A stretch of 64,000 nt of DNA from Synechocystis sp. LKSZ1 (GTDB lineage Bacteria; Cyanobacteriota; Cyanobacteriia; Cyanobacteriales; Microcystaceae): positions 2,666,001 through 2,730,000 of the forward strand of contig NZ_AP031572.1 of the NCBI RefSeq assembly GCF_040436315.1, read 5' to 3'. Below are positions 33,323 through 42,011 of the stretch, in pieces. A program made the translations under genes and the position numbers. The notes beneath the pieces were generated by a model. It did not search any database. It worked only from the letters and a program-made list of their open reading frames with translations, and was not told the DNA's origin. Position 1 is the first letter of the stretch, and every line of letters begins with the position of its first letter.

Positions 33323-34285
33323 CTAGGGATGGATACTGCCATCGGGCATCACTGCATCGGTGAGATCGATTTCAATGATTTGACTGTTTGTAAAATTGGT
33401 ATTGCGCAGGTCAGCCCCCCGGAGGTTGGCTTCCACTAGATTAGCCCCCTGGAGATTGACCTTGGCCAAGCGGGCCCGTTGTAGCGTGGCATAGTCAAGG
33501 ATGGCATTGGTCAGGGCCACCCGTTGCAGAATAGCGCCCTGTAAACAAGCACCCTGGAGATTAATGCGATTGGTAGCCTCTGCGCTTTGGGTATCGATGG
33601 CCGACCAATTGACTGCACTAAGATTAATTTCCCGCATAATCGCTCGGGCTAAATCCGCCCCCTTGAGGTTAGATTGGCTGAGGTTGGCCCCCTGGAATAA
33701 CGTATCCTGTAGATCACCGCCGTGGAGTTGGCAAAAGCTCAGATCGGCTTTGTAGAGGTTGGCATGGTTCAACTTGGCCCCCCGGAGATCGGCATTGCTC
33801 AGGTCGGCTCGGCTGAGATCGGCTCCAGATAAATCCACCCCACTGAGATCGGCCCCACTGAGGTCAGCTCGCATCAGATTAGCGCCACTGAGGTTTACTC
33901 CCTGGAGTTTGGCCTGGCAGAGCATGGCTCCTTGCAGATTTACATCCGTTAGCTTGGCCTGTTTTAGGTTGGCATAACAGAGATTTGCATTGATCAGTTG
34001 AGCAGAATTGAGGTCGGCCCAGCTTAAATCCGCAGAGCTAAGATCTGTCCCCCGTAGATCGGCCCCGACGAGCTGGGTACTCATCAGCCGGGCGTGGGCA
34101 AAGTCCGTGCGATTCAAATTACTGTGACGTAGGCAACATCCACAGAGATTAGCCCATTCCAAGGATGCCCGGCTAAAGTTAATATCCGTGAGATCGGCAT
34201 TGAGAATTTCTACATGCTGGAGGTCTAGACGACTAAAGTCCCGTTGACCCTGGCTATAGTGCCACAGCAATTGCTCGATTTCCAT
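33323..34285 (-). CDS. Pentapeptide-repeat protein, long form
   Basis: A 320-residue protein built mostly of A(D/N)LxX pentapeptide repeats from about residue 25 to 310, for example LRGTDLSSADLSWADLNSAQ and NLSGANLMRADLSGADLSGV, forecasting a right-handed quadrilateral beta helix. The N-terminus EIEQLLWHYSQGQRDFSRLD is a short helical lead shared with the other pentapeptide protein at 50597. There is no signal peptide, so it is probably cytoplasmic. Functions of the family range from DNA mimicry to scaffolding, and none is implied here. It is convergent with the sugar transferase, with 7 bp between the two stops. Confidence 0.9.
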   Translation of the reverse strand: MEIEQLLWHYSQGQRDFSRLDLQHVEILNADLTDINFSRASLEWANLCGCCLRHSNLNRTDFAHARLMSTQLVGADLRGTDLSSADLSWADLNSAQLINANLCYANLKQAKLTDVNLQGAMLCQAKLQGVNLSGANLMRADLSGADLSGVDLSGADLSRADLSNADLRGAKLNHANLYKADLSFCQLHGGDLQDTLFQGANLSQSNLKGADLARAIMREINLSAVNWSAIDTQSAEATNRINLQGACLQGAILQRVALTNAILDYATLQRARLAKVNLQGANLVEANLRGADLRNTNFTNSQIIEIDLTDAVMPDGSIHP

Positions 34286-34324
34286 AGTCGGGAGATGGAG
34301 TGTGAGGAATAGTGATCTAGCGGC

Positions 34325-34921
34325 CTAGGCTGTTTGCCAATGTAGGTAGGGAAGGGCCTGGGCCGTAGTGGTAATAGCATCTTGGTGCTGCAGCAGTTGG
34401 CCACAACTATCCCATTGACCACTTAACAACATTTGACGAGGGCCTTCTGGCATGGTGATAGCCAGGGCCTGGTCACCGTAGCGGACTTCTAAATTGGCTA
34501 AATCCAGAGTCACTTTGGCCTGGGGATGATCGTTGATATAGGCCTGCAGGGCCTTGATGGCTGAGGGATCCGCTGTAACGCAGGGTACGCCATTGGCCAC
34601 ACAGTTACCAAAGAAGATTTCGGCAAAGCTTTCTCCAATCAGGCCCTTAATGCCCCACTTGATCAGGGCCTGGGGAGCATGTTCGCGGCTGGAACCACAG
34701 CCGAAATTCGCATTGACCACCAGAATCGTGGCCCCCTGATACTGTGGCAGGTCAAAGGGGTGCTGGCCCTGGCGTTGGTGGCGGTCATCGGCAAAGACCT
34801 GTTCCCCTAGACCATCAAAAGTGACACAGCGTAGGAAACGAGCCGGAATGATGCGGTCGGTATCAATATCACCCCCTTCGAGGGGAAGGGCAGGGCCGGT
34901 TAGAGATCGGACTTGACTCAT
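34325..34921 (-). CDS. leuD: 3-isopropylmalate dehydratase small subunit
   Basis: A 198-residue subunit of the isopropylmalate isomerase (LeuC-LeuD) in leucine synthesis. Family blocks are DTDRIIPARFLRCVTFDGLG near 19-38, NFGCGSSREHAPQALIKWGI near 75-94 (substrate-binding swivel domain), FAEIFFGNCVANGVPCV near 99-115, and the C-terminal QLLQHQDAITTTAQALPYLH. leuC is not next to it. It shares the strand with the pentapeptide gene 39 bp downstream. The ATG is at 34919-34921. Confidence 0.95.
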   Translation of the reverse strand: MSQVRSLTGPALPLEGGDIDTDRIIPARFLRCVTFDGLGEQVFADDRHQRQGQHPFDLPQYQGATILVVNANFGCGSSREHAPQALIKWGIKGLIGESFAEIFFGNCVANGVPCVTADPSAIKALQAYINDHPQAKVTLDLANLEVRYGDQALAITMPEGPRQMLLSGQWDSCGQLLQHQDAITTTAQALPYLHWQTA

Positions 34922-35002
34922 CGGTATATTTACGGGAAGCGTTTGCTTTTCCCATCATACCCCCGGCCCTATCATTCCCTGGCTTGGCAGTGACGCTCTC
35001 CA

Positions 35003-35033
35003 ACAACAAACCTCCCTACATCGGTCAGGGAGG
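35003..35033 (-). terminator. Intrinsic terminator downstream of desA
   Basis: On the minus strand CCTCCCT and AGGGAGG form a perfect 7-bp stem (arms at 35027-35033 and 35011-35017) with a 9-base loop. It is followed by TTTGTTGTT. It lies 25 bp after the desA stop. Confidence 0.75.
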
Positions 35034-35057
35034 CGTTGAAGATTCGGGACGTTAAGG

Positions 35058-36095
35058 CTACTGCAAGGATTGGAAAGTCCGGTAGCCTTGCTCAGGATCG
35101 TAGAGATGACACTGGTCGGTAATTTGCTTCATCAAGGCCCAGCTAAAGCGGCGCTCATGGATGACCTCTCCCCAATTTTGGCGAATACTGGCATGGGCCT
35201 TGCGCAGATTGTAGGAAGGAATGCCCACGGAAAGATGGTGGGGTATATGGACATTAATGTCGTGGCAGAGAATTTCCACCCAGCGGGGGTAGTCGCAATG
35301 AACGGTTCCCTTGAGTTGGGCCTCCCCTGCACTCCAGTTCGCAATCGGCTGAAAGTGGATTTCGGGGATCGTATGGTGAACCAGTGTAAATGTACTCATC
35401 CAGAAGTGGTACACCAGCCAGGGCATAAGCCAGAATTTAACTAGGCCCCACCAGCCGGTCGTCAGTACTAATACTGGGAAGAAAACAGCCCCAAAGATGA
35501 TCACGACGGCCATGGAAAAAACGGCTTTAGAGCGGTCGCGTTCATTAAAATTAGCGGGCTTGAAGTGGAGCAGGGCCCAGTGAAAAATAGAGCCAATCCA
35601 CCAGAGCCGGCCGCGAATGGCCCGGTAAAAAAGACGCACGGAAGGATTCGCTGTTTGAAAGGCTTCGGGAGTCCAAGCATCCCAAGCATTATCCACTTCC
35701 AGCTTATTGGTGTGGAGGTGATGGTGGTCGTGGAGCAAACGCCAGCAGTGGAAGGGATAGATCAAGGGCAAAAAGAAAATATGGCCCACCACGTCATTGA
35801 CCCAGCGGCGTTTCGCAAAGGAGCGATGCCCAGCGTCATGGCCAATCACAAACCAACCAGTAAGGGCCGTTCCCGTAAAAATCCAGGTGAAGGGTAGGCA
35901 GTACCAAGGAAGGTAGATAATGCCCAAATAACCGACGACCGCGGCGGTGACGCTGAGCAGGACTTTCAGCCAGGCCTGGCGGCTATCTTTTTCAAAACAT
36001 TCGCGGGGAATGGTTTTAACAATATCTTTGAGTTGAAGGTTGGAACTCTCCGGAGAAGGAGTCGTGCTATTCAACCATTCAGTCGTTGCAGTCAT
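35058..36095 (-). CDS. desA: Acyl-lipid omega-6 (delta-12) desaturase DesA
   Basis: A 345-residue membrane desaturase. The frame runs back to a TTG, but the ATG at 36093-36095 gives [20 protein letters not shown] as in cyanobacterial DesA. The three histidine boxes that hold the di-iron centre are present: HDAGH near 86, HDHHH near 122, and HIPHH near 284. There are two hydrophobic double spans (about 45-85 and 190-235). The protein closely resembles Synechocystis DesA from memory ([39 protein letters not shown]). It inserts a double bond at delta-12 of glycerolipid acyl chains using ferredoxin, and in relatives it is induced by cold. A terminator follows. Confidence 0.93.
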   Translation of the reverse strand: MTATTEWLNSTTPSPESSNLQLKDIVKTIPRECFEKDSRQAWLKVLLSVTAAVVGYLGIIYLPWYCLPFTWIFTGTALTGWFVIGHDAGHRSFAKRRWVNDVVGHIFFLPLIYPFHCWRLLHDHHHLHTNKLEVDNAWDAWTPEAFQTANPSVRLFYRAIRGRLWWIGSIFHWALLHFKPANFNERDRSKAVFSMAVVIIFGAVFFPVLVLTTGWWGLVKFWLMPWLVYHFWMSTFTLVHHTIPEIHFQPIANWSAGEAQLKGTVHCDYPRWVEILCHDINVHIPHHLSVGIPSYNLRKAHASIRQNWGEVIHERRFSWALMKQITDQCHLYDPEQGYRTFQSLQ

Positions 36096-36416
36096 GAAGG
36101 AAACCAAACGTGAGGTTTATAGGAAGGGGTTTGGAACTTAACGCCACCTGCTTCAGTGTCCGAGGCCAGCAAGTAGACCTAAATCCAAGGGCCGGTTCTT
36201 AAGTTGAGGCCCTGAGTCCACTTGCGTTTTCTTAGAACAACTTAACAAACCTTCATTTTTATACCATGTCCCCGTTGGTTCTGCGGTGATTTTCTGGCAA
36301 TGATTAGGTATTCTTACCTGTTCTGTCTGGGGAACCTTGTCAGCCTAATTGAGGCCTCAGAGCCACGGGTAAGCTTGCTGATACGATAGGGAAGCAATAT
36401 TTTCCTGGTTGGATGC
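36096..36416. promoter_or_regulatory. Divergent spacer between desA and the sugar-type ABC ATPase gene
   Basis: 321 bp between two divergent start codons, so both promoters should be here. It contains no gene. A weak -35/-10 pair TTGCTG (about 36374) and TATTTT with a 17-base gap precedes the ABC gene. A small inverted repeat AGGTA-TTCT-TACCT is at about 36307-36320. The stretch near desA is A/T-rich (TTAACAAACCTTCATTTTTA), which may suit a cold-regulated leader, but no motif is conclusive. Confidence 0.4.
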
Positions 36417-37640
36417 GTGGCTCAGGTTGTTATTGAAAATCTCTATAAAAGTTTTCCCCAACGAGTTGGCCAAAAACTAGCTCCAGCTCAAGAAGGCACG
36501 GTTAATGTGCTCCGGGCCATTAATTTAAGCATTGATGATGGGGAATTTATGGTGCTGGTCGGCCCTTCCGGCTGTGGCAAAAGCACCCTCCTCCGCTTGA
36601 TTGCCGGCCTAGAAGAGATTACCGCCGGTAATATTTTTGTGGGGGAACGGCTGGTGAATACGATACCGCCCAAAAATCGGGACATTGCCATGGTCTTCCA
36701 GAGCTATGCCCTCTATCCCCACCTCAGCGTTTACGACAACATTGCCTTTGGCCTGCGCCGCTCTGCAACTCAACCCCGGTCGGGTTTACCTCGCTGGCTA
36801 GACCAGGGCCTGCGGGGAGCGACGGGATTTTTACCCCCATATCTGCGCTATCGTTCAGTCCAGGAAAGACAAATGGCCCAACAGGTACAAGCCGTAGCCC
36901 AGCGTCTCCAGATTGAGGGCCTGCTCAATCGTTTTCCCAAACAACTCTCCGGGGGCCAAAAACAACGGGTGGCCCTGGGCCGGGCCATTGCCCGCAATCC
37001 CCAGGTCTTTTTGATGGATGAACCCCTCTCCAACCTGGATGCCAAATTGCGAGCCGAAACCCGCAGTCAGATCGTCACCCTCCAGCGGCAGTTGGGCATT
37101 ACCACCATCTACGTCACCCACGACCAAACTGAGGCCATGACCATGGGCCATCGTATTGCCGTCATGAACCAGGGGGTGATTCAACAACTGGCCACGCCCC
37201 TAGAGCTCTACCGTCAGCCCACCAATCGGTTTGTGGCAGAGTTCATTGGTTCACCGCCGATGAATTTTTTCAACGTCCGAGTTGAAGCGCCGACTCAACT
37301 CCGCCATTCGAGTTTTAGTCTGGCCCTGGGAGAGGATTGGGCTCCGCTGGTGCGCCCCTACGACGACCGTTCCCTTTGGTTGGGCATCCGCTCAGAGCAT
37401 TTTTCCTTAGCCGCCCCAGAAGAAGCCAACACCCTCGCAGTCGTGGTGGATTTGGTGGAGGCCCTGGGCAATGATACTTACATCCTGGCTCATCTTATCG
37501 CTGATCCAACAGTCACCCTCCAGGCCCGTTTATCGCCGGAACAAACTGTACGGATAGGTGAACACCTCAACCTGGCCATTGCCTCAGATAAAATTCACCT
37601 TTTTGACTATAAGACTGAACAATCCCTCAGGGCCATCTAG
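36417..37640 (+). CDS. ABC transporter ATP-binding protein, sugar/compatible-solute type (MalK/UgpC/GgtA-like)
   Basis: A 407-residue ATPase: Walker A GPSGCGKST (49-57), Q-loop VFQSYALYPHLS (93-104), signature LSGGQKQRVALGRA (177-190), Walker B VFLMDEPLSNLDAK near 197-210, H-loop THDQTEAMTMGHR near 228-240, and a C-terminal TOBE/MalK-like regulatory region (about 255-407). This class energises import of sugars, glycerol-3-phosphate or, in Synechocystis, glucosylglycerol (GgtA). Between FGLRR and the signature is an extra stretch of about 30 residues (116-148: SATQPRSGLPRWLDQGLRG...) absent from MalK as I know it. The start is GTG at 36417. No permease or binding protein is nearby, so the substrate is open. 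It ends inside folK. Confidence 0.88.
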   Translation: MAQVVIENLYKSFPQRVGQKLAPAQEGTVNVLRAINLSIDDGEFMVLVGPSGCGKSTLLRLIAGLEEITAGNIFVGERLVNTIPPKNRDIAMVFQSYALYPHLSVYDNIAFGLRRSATQPRSGLPRWLDQGLRGATGFLPPYLRYRSVQERQMAQQVQAVAQRLQIEGLLNRFPKQLSGGQKQRVALGRAIARNPQVFLMDEPLSNLDAKLRAETRSQIVTLQRQLGITTIYVTHDQTEAMTMGHRIAVMNQGVIQQLATPLELYRQPTNRFVAEFIGSPPMNFFNVRVEAPTQLRHSSFSLALGEDWAPLVRPYDDRSLWLGIRSEHFSLAAPEEANTLAVVVDLVEALGNDTYILAHLIADPTVTLQARLSPEQTVRIGEHLNLAIASDKIHLFDYKTEQSLRAI

Positions 37641-38121
37641 CGGCAAGACAGCCAAGAATACCCTGACGGTCACAGGCCTGGGCCAATTGCAGAATGGTTT
37701 GGCCGGTTTTCGGTTCTTGCCAATCCGGAGCGATCTCCGCTAGGGGAATCAGCACAAAAGCCCGCTCTATGAGAAAAGGATGGGGAATCGTTAGGGTCGG
37801 ACTTTGGTGTTGCCGCTGGCCGTAGAGGAGGAGGTCTAAATCCAAGGTGCGGGGCCCCCATTTTTCGGTACGAACCCGGCCAAATTGCTGTTCGATGGAC
37901 TGGAGTCTGGCCAGGAGAATTTCGGGGTTAAGCTCGGTTTCCAGAACCGCACAACCATTGAGATAATTTGGCTGTTGCGGCCCCACCGGAAGGGTTTCAT
38001 ACCAGGCCGACACTGCTATCAAGTGCAGATCTGGTACTTGGGCCAGTTGGCTTAAGCTCTGCTCTAGGATTTGTTGAGATGGCCCTAAATTACTGCCCAA
38101 GCCGATGGCTACTGGGGTCAT
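37627..38121 (-). CDS. folK: 2-amino-4-hydroxy-6-hydroxymethyldihydropteridine diphosphokinase
   Basis: A 164-residue HPPK of folate synthesis, transferring pyrophosphate from ATP to hydroxymethyl-dihydropterin. Diagnostic blocks are AIGLGSNLGPSQQILEQSL near 5-23, YETLPVGPQQPNYLNGC near 42-58, and the catalytic RTEKWGPRTLDLDLLLYG near 84-101 with Asp 95/97. HPFLIERAFVLIPLAEIAP closes the fold. Its ATG overlaps the pyrC stop by 4 bp (38118-38121) and its last 14 bases overlap the convergent ABC gene. Confidence 0.94.
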   Translation of the reverse strand: MTPVAIGLGSNLGPSQQILEQSLSQLAQVPDLHLIAVSAWYETLPVGPQQPNYLNGCAVLETELNPEILLARLQSIEQQFGRVRTEKWGPRTLDLDLLLYGQRQHQSPTLTIPHPFLIERAFVLIPLAEIAPDWQEPKTGQTILQLAQACDRQGILGCLAARWP

Positions 38122-39434
38122 GGTTCAAAACGGAGGGCCTTCCCCCGGACTTGATCATGGAATTGGCCGCGGTTATAGGCCACTTGGCCATTGACCAAGG
38201 TCATTACTGGCCACCCCGTTAGATTCCACCCCTCAAAGGGACTCCAGCCGCACTTGGTTTGGAGTTCTTCCCGCAGGACAGGGTGATAGGTTTCCAGATC
38301 TACTAAAACCAAATCTGCATCATAGCCCACAGCAATTTTACCCTTGTTAGGAATACCATAAGCCTCGGCGACGGCACTTGCCATCCAGCGACTCACCTGG
38401 GCTAGGCTACAGCGACCTTTCTTGGCCTGGGTTAACATTACTGGCAAAGCGGTTTCGACTCCCGGCATTCCCGAGGGAGACTGGGGATAGGGTTTGGCCT
38501 TTTCCTCTAGAGTATGGGGCGCATGATCCGTGGCAATAAAATCAATTACTCCATCCAGCAGGGCCTGCCAGAGTACTTCATTATTTTCAGGAGAGCGGAG
38601 GGGCGGATTCATCTGGGCCAAGGTGCCAATCCGAGCATAGTCGTTAGTATTCAAAAGAAGATGCTGGGGCGTTACTTCCGCCGTAACCCAGGCTGGTTTA
38701 TGTCCCCGTAGGTATTCGGCCTCGATGCCCGTGGAGAGGTGGAGAATATGGAGGCGACGTTGATACTTTTCTGATAATTTCAGGGCCAATTGGGTTGCAT
38801 TAAGAGCCGCTATTTCATCTTGAATTTGGGAGTGCACCGCCGGATCGTTGTTGCCCGTAAAGAGCTTACGCCGCTCTAAAATACGTCCTTGGTCTTCGGC
38901 ATGGACGGCAATCAGCCGGGTTCCCTGGGCAAAAATTGGCTCTAAAAATTCTTCAGTACTAACCAACAGGGCCCCGTGGGAAGATCCCATGAAGATCTTG
39001 ATACCACAGGTGGGCTGGGCCTCGCGCAGATCGGGTAAATTATCCGGTGTAGCCCCGATAAAGAAGCCATAATTGACTAAGGACTTGGCGGCAGCCCGGG
39101 CCAATTTATCATCAAGGGCTGCTTGGGTAATGGTTAGAGGATTAGTGTTGGGCATTTCCAAAAAGGAAGTCACCCCGCCTCGGGCACAGGCCCGGCTGGC
39201 CGTACTCAAATCTTCTTTATGTTCTAGGCCGGGTTCTCGAAAATGCACTTGGGGATCGATCACGCCCGGTAGGAGGGTCAGACCCTGGGCCTCGATACAT
39301 TCACCAGTCTCAGGGGCCGCCAGATGCGGCGCAATGGACTGGATCACACCATCCGCCAATAGAACATCCCCAGTCATTAATTCGCCATCGGGGAGTAAAA
39401 TTTGTGCCTGCTGAATTAGACAGGAATGATTCAT
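38118..39434 (-). CDS. pyrC: Dihydroorotase (class I)
   Basis: A 438-residue zinc amidohydrolase that cyclises carbamoyl-aspartate in pyrimidine synthesis. The frame reaches a TTG, but the ATG at 39432-39434 has GGAGG 8 bases ahead and gives MNHSCLIQQAQILLPDG. Metal and substrate motifs are PGVIDPQVHFREPGLEHKED near 57-76 (HxR), the ILHLSTG strand near 233, and VIDFIATDHAPHTLEEK near 299-315. The N-terminal and C-terminal beta-sandwich pieces are present. It resembles the longer class I (AllB/PyrC type) enzymes. It is coupled to folK by a 4-bp overlap. Confidence 0.93.
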   Translation of the reverse strand: MNHSCLIQQAQILLPDGELMTGDVLLADGVIQSIAPHLAAPETGECIEAQGLTLLPGVIDPQVHFREPGLEHKEDLSTASRACARGGVTSFLEMPNTNPLTITQAALDDKLARAAAKSLVNYGFFIGATPDNLPDLREAQPTCGIKIFMGSSHGALLVSTEEFLEPIFAQGTRLIAVHAEDQGRILERRKLFTGNNDPAVHSQIQDEIAALNATQLALKLSEKYQRRLHILHLSTGIEAEYLRGHKPAWVTAEVTPQHLLLNTNDYARIGTLAQMNPPLRSPENNEVLWQALLDGVIDFIATDHAPHTLEEKAKPYPQSPSGMPGVETALPVMLTQAKKGRCSLAQVSRWMASAVAEAYGIPNKGKIAVGYDADLVLVDLETYHPVLREELQTKCGWSPFEGWNLTGWPVMTLVNGQVAYNRGQFHDQVRGKALRFEP

Positions 39435-39978
39435 GGCCAGGGCCTCCAGAAACAATTGTCACCATGTTCCATTATGGCCTAAAGAGTGTTGGGTCTAGGG
39501 CATGTTATCAATCGCTTCAAATGGAGACAACAAAAAAATCATGATAACCCCTGATTTCTTAATTAAGAAATAAACAGTAGTAACAACTTAACAACATTCT
39601 CTGCATGTTGACCAATGGAAGAAATTTGCCAGCAGATGATACCCATCGTCGGATTAATCTTTATTCAGGCCCCGACATCAAAAAGTAAGTGGTTAATTTC
39701 GTTGATATTGACATGAAAGTTCTTCTTGACAGACGTCGATTATAGTTCCCACAAGTCATCAATCTATCCTAAGACGCAAAGAGAGATTTCCCTCGTCAAA
39801 GACTGTCTAGATTGTGATTTTAACAAGACTATTTAATTACTTGGGTTCTATTTAATGACTAGAATCTTTTATTGAATCAAGGGCGTTTACTTAACGAATA
39901 GTCACAATTACCGAATGGTCAGGGTTCTTTGCAACAATAAATTCAGCAATACTCCACAGCGTATCGAAAGTCACCGTT
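39435..39978 (+). promoter_or_regulatory. 544-bp AT-rich spacer upstream of acs with a 16-bp palindrome
   Basis: No gene is visible. It lies between divergent pyrC and acs. A perfect 16-base palindrome TTTCTTAATTAAGAAA is at 39555-39570. Two TTGACA boxes occur near 39705 and 39725, and TATAGT lies at 39741, but none of these pairs has proper 16-18 base spacing. The unusual length suggests complex control of acs, for example by a catabolite or nitrogen regulator. No CRP or NtcA full site was recognised. Confidence 0.4.
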
Positions 39979-41946
39979 ATGCCAGACTCTACCATTGAAT
40001 CTATCCTCCACGAAGAACGACTGTTTGAACCACCGGCTCCCTTCTCCGACCAGGCCTATGTGCGTAGCCGCCGCGAATACGAGCAACTCTACAGTAAAGC
40101 AACGGCAAACCCGGAACGATTTTGGGCCGAACAGGCCGAGCAAGAACTGCACTGGTTCAAGAAATGGGACACTATCCTCGACTGGCAACCGCCCTTTGCC
40201 AAGTGGTTTGTCGGGGGACAATTGAATATTTCTTACAACTGCCTAGACCGTCATCTCACCACCTGGCGACGGAATAAAGCCGCCATCATTTGGGAAGGAG
40301 AACCGGGGGACTCCCGCACCCTTACCTACGGCGAACTCCACCGCGAAGTTTGTCTCTTTGCCAATGCCATGAAACAGTTGGGCATCCAAAAAGGTGACCG
40401 GGTGGCCATCTATATGCCGATGATTCCCGAAGCGGCCATTGCCATGCTCGCCTGTGCACGGATTGGGGCTCCCCATAGTGTGGTTTTTGGCGGGTTTAGC
40501 TCGGAGGCCCTGCGCGACCGGCTGGTGGATGCCCAGGCTAAGTTGGTCGTTACCGCCGATGGTGGGTTTCGCAAAGATAAGGTTATTGCCCTCAAGGAAC
40601 AGGTGGATTTAGCGCTGGAGCACGGGGCGCCTTCGGTGGCCAATGTGCTGGTGGTGGAACGCACCAAGGCCCCGGTCACGATGGTACAGAGCCGGGATCA
40701 TTGGTGGCACGACCTGAAAAGCCAGGTGACGGCCGATTGTCCTGCGGAGCCGATGGAGAGTGAAGATATGCTCTTTATTCTCTACACCTCCGGCAGTACA
40801 GGAAAACCAAAGGGCGTCGTCCACACCACCGGCGGCTATAACCTCTATACCCACCTCACCACCAAATGGATTTTTGATCTCAAGGATACCGATGTCTATT
40901 GGTGTACCGCCGACGTGGGTTGGATTACGGGCCATAGTTACATTGTTTACGGGCCGCTTTCCAATGGCGCAACAACGGTTATGTACGAAGGGGTTCCCCG
41001 GCCCTCGAATCCCGGCTGTTTTTGGGATGTGATCGAAAAGTATGGGGTGAATATTTTCTATACGGCCCCAACGGCCATCCGGGCATTTATTCGTATGGGG
41101 GAAGAGATTCCCAACGCCCGCAACCTTTCCTCCCTACGTCTACTGGGAACCGTGGGAGAACCGATTAACCCTGAGGCCTGGATGTGGTACCACCGCGTTA
41201 TTGGCAAGGAACGCTGTCCCATTGTGGATACCTGGTGGCAAACGGAGACCGGCGGCATTATGATTACCCCACTGCCGGGAGCCACGGCAACGAAACCCGG
41301 CTCCTGTACCCGGCCCTTTCCTGGCATCGTGGCCGATGTTGTCGATCTAGAGGGCCAACCCGTGGCCGATAATCAGGGAGGCTATTTGGTGATCAAACAT
41401 CCCTGGCCCAGCATGATCCGCGATGTCTATGGCGATACCAATCGTTTCCGTCGTACCTACTGGGAACACCTCACCACTGCCGACGGCCAACCCCTCTACT
41501 TTGCTGGGGATGGGGCCCGTCGAGACAGCGATGGTTACTACTGGGTCATGGGCCGGGTAGATGATGTCATTAGTGTTTCGGGCCACCGCTTGGGCACCAT
41601 GGAAATTGAATCGGCCCTGGTCTCTCATACTTCCGTGGCCGAGGCCGCCGTGGTCGGCCGCCCCGATGACCTGACGGGAGAAGCCATTTTTGCCTTTGTC
41701 GTGCTGGATAGTCAGCAGGCCCCCAGTGAGGCATTAGCCCAGGCCTTGAAACAGCATGTCATCCAAGAGATTGGGGCCATTGCTCGGCCGGCAGAAATCC
41801 GTTTTACCGATGCCCTGCCCAAAACCCGTTCAGGTAAAATCATGCGTCGTTTATTGCGTAGTTTAGCAGCCGGCCAGGAAATTTCTGGGGATACATCTAC
41901 CCTTGAAGACCGTACTGTTTTAGATAAACTGCGGGGCGGCAATTAG
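39979..41946 (+). CDS. acs: Acetyl-coenzyme A synthetase
   Basis: A 655-residue AMP-forming ligase that makes acetyl-CoA from acetate, ATP and CoA. The N-terminal ACS domain ([18 protein letters not shown] near 75-92) is followed by the AMP-binding core: P-loop [20 protein letters not shown] near 264-283, [19 protein letters not shown] near 392-410, [10 protein letters not shown] near 417-426, and the C-terminal domain [20 protein letters not shown] near 523-542. The acetylation-site lysine motif [13 protein letters not shown] near 614-626 is intact, so Pat/CobB-type control is possible. It matches the standard length. A strong hairpin follows the stop. Confidence 0.96.
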   Translation: MPDSTIESILHEERLFEPPAPFSDQAYVRSRREYEQLYSKATANPERFWAEQAEQELHWFKKWDTILDWQPPFAKWFVGGQLNISYNCLDRHLTTWRRNKAAIIWEGEPGDSRTLTYGELHREVCLFANAMKQLGIQKGDRVAIYMPMIPEAAIAMLACARIGAPHSVVFGGFSSEALRDRLVDAQAKLVVTADGGFRKDKVIALKEQVDLALEHGAPSVANVLVVERTKAPVTMVQSRDHWWHDLKSQVTADCPAEPMESEDMLFILYTSGSTGKPKGVVHTTGGYNLYTHLTTKWIFDLKDTDVYWCTADVGWITGHSYIVYGPLSNGATTVMYEGVPRPSNPGCFWDVIEKYGVNIFYTAPTAIRAFIRMGEEIPNARNLSSLRLLGTVGEPINPEAWMWYHRVIGKERCPIVDTWWQTETGGIMITPLPGATATKPGSCTRPFPGIVADVVDLEGQPVADNQGGYLVIKHPWPSMIRDVYGDTNRFRRTYWEHLTTADGQPLYFAGDGARRDSDGYYWVMGRVDDVISVSGHRLGTMEIESALVSHTSVAEAAVVGRPDDLTGEAIFAFVVLDSQQAPSEALAQALKQHVIQEIGAIARPAEIRFTDALPKTRSGKIMRRLLRSLAAGQEISGDTSTLEDRTVLDKLRGGN

Positions 41947-41977
41947 TCAATTCGTTAATCGTTAACGTTGTCGACGA

Positions 41978-42005
41978 GTCCCTCAGTTCAGATCAATTGA
42001 GGGAC
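41978..42005. terminator. Strong hairpin between convergent acs and the mosaic adhesin gene
   Basis: Arms GTCCCTCAGTT and AATTGAGGGAC pair over 11 bp (one G-T) with a 6-base loop CAGATC. No long T-run follows on either strand. Its place between two convergent stops suggests a shared terminator or transcript end-protecting hairpin. Confidence 0.6.
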
Positions 42006-42011
42006 CGGAAG

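Noticed and set aside
33360-34260. Tandem DNA repeats on both strands
   Set aside because: The periodicity is the 15-bp coding pattern of pentapeptide repeats, and the opposite-strand frames are shadows.
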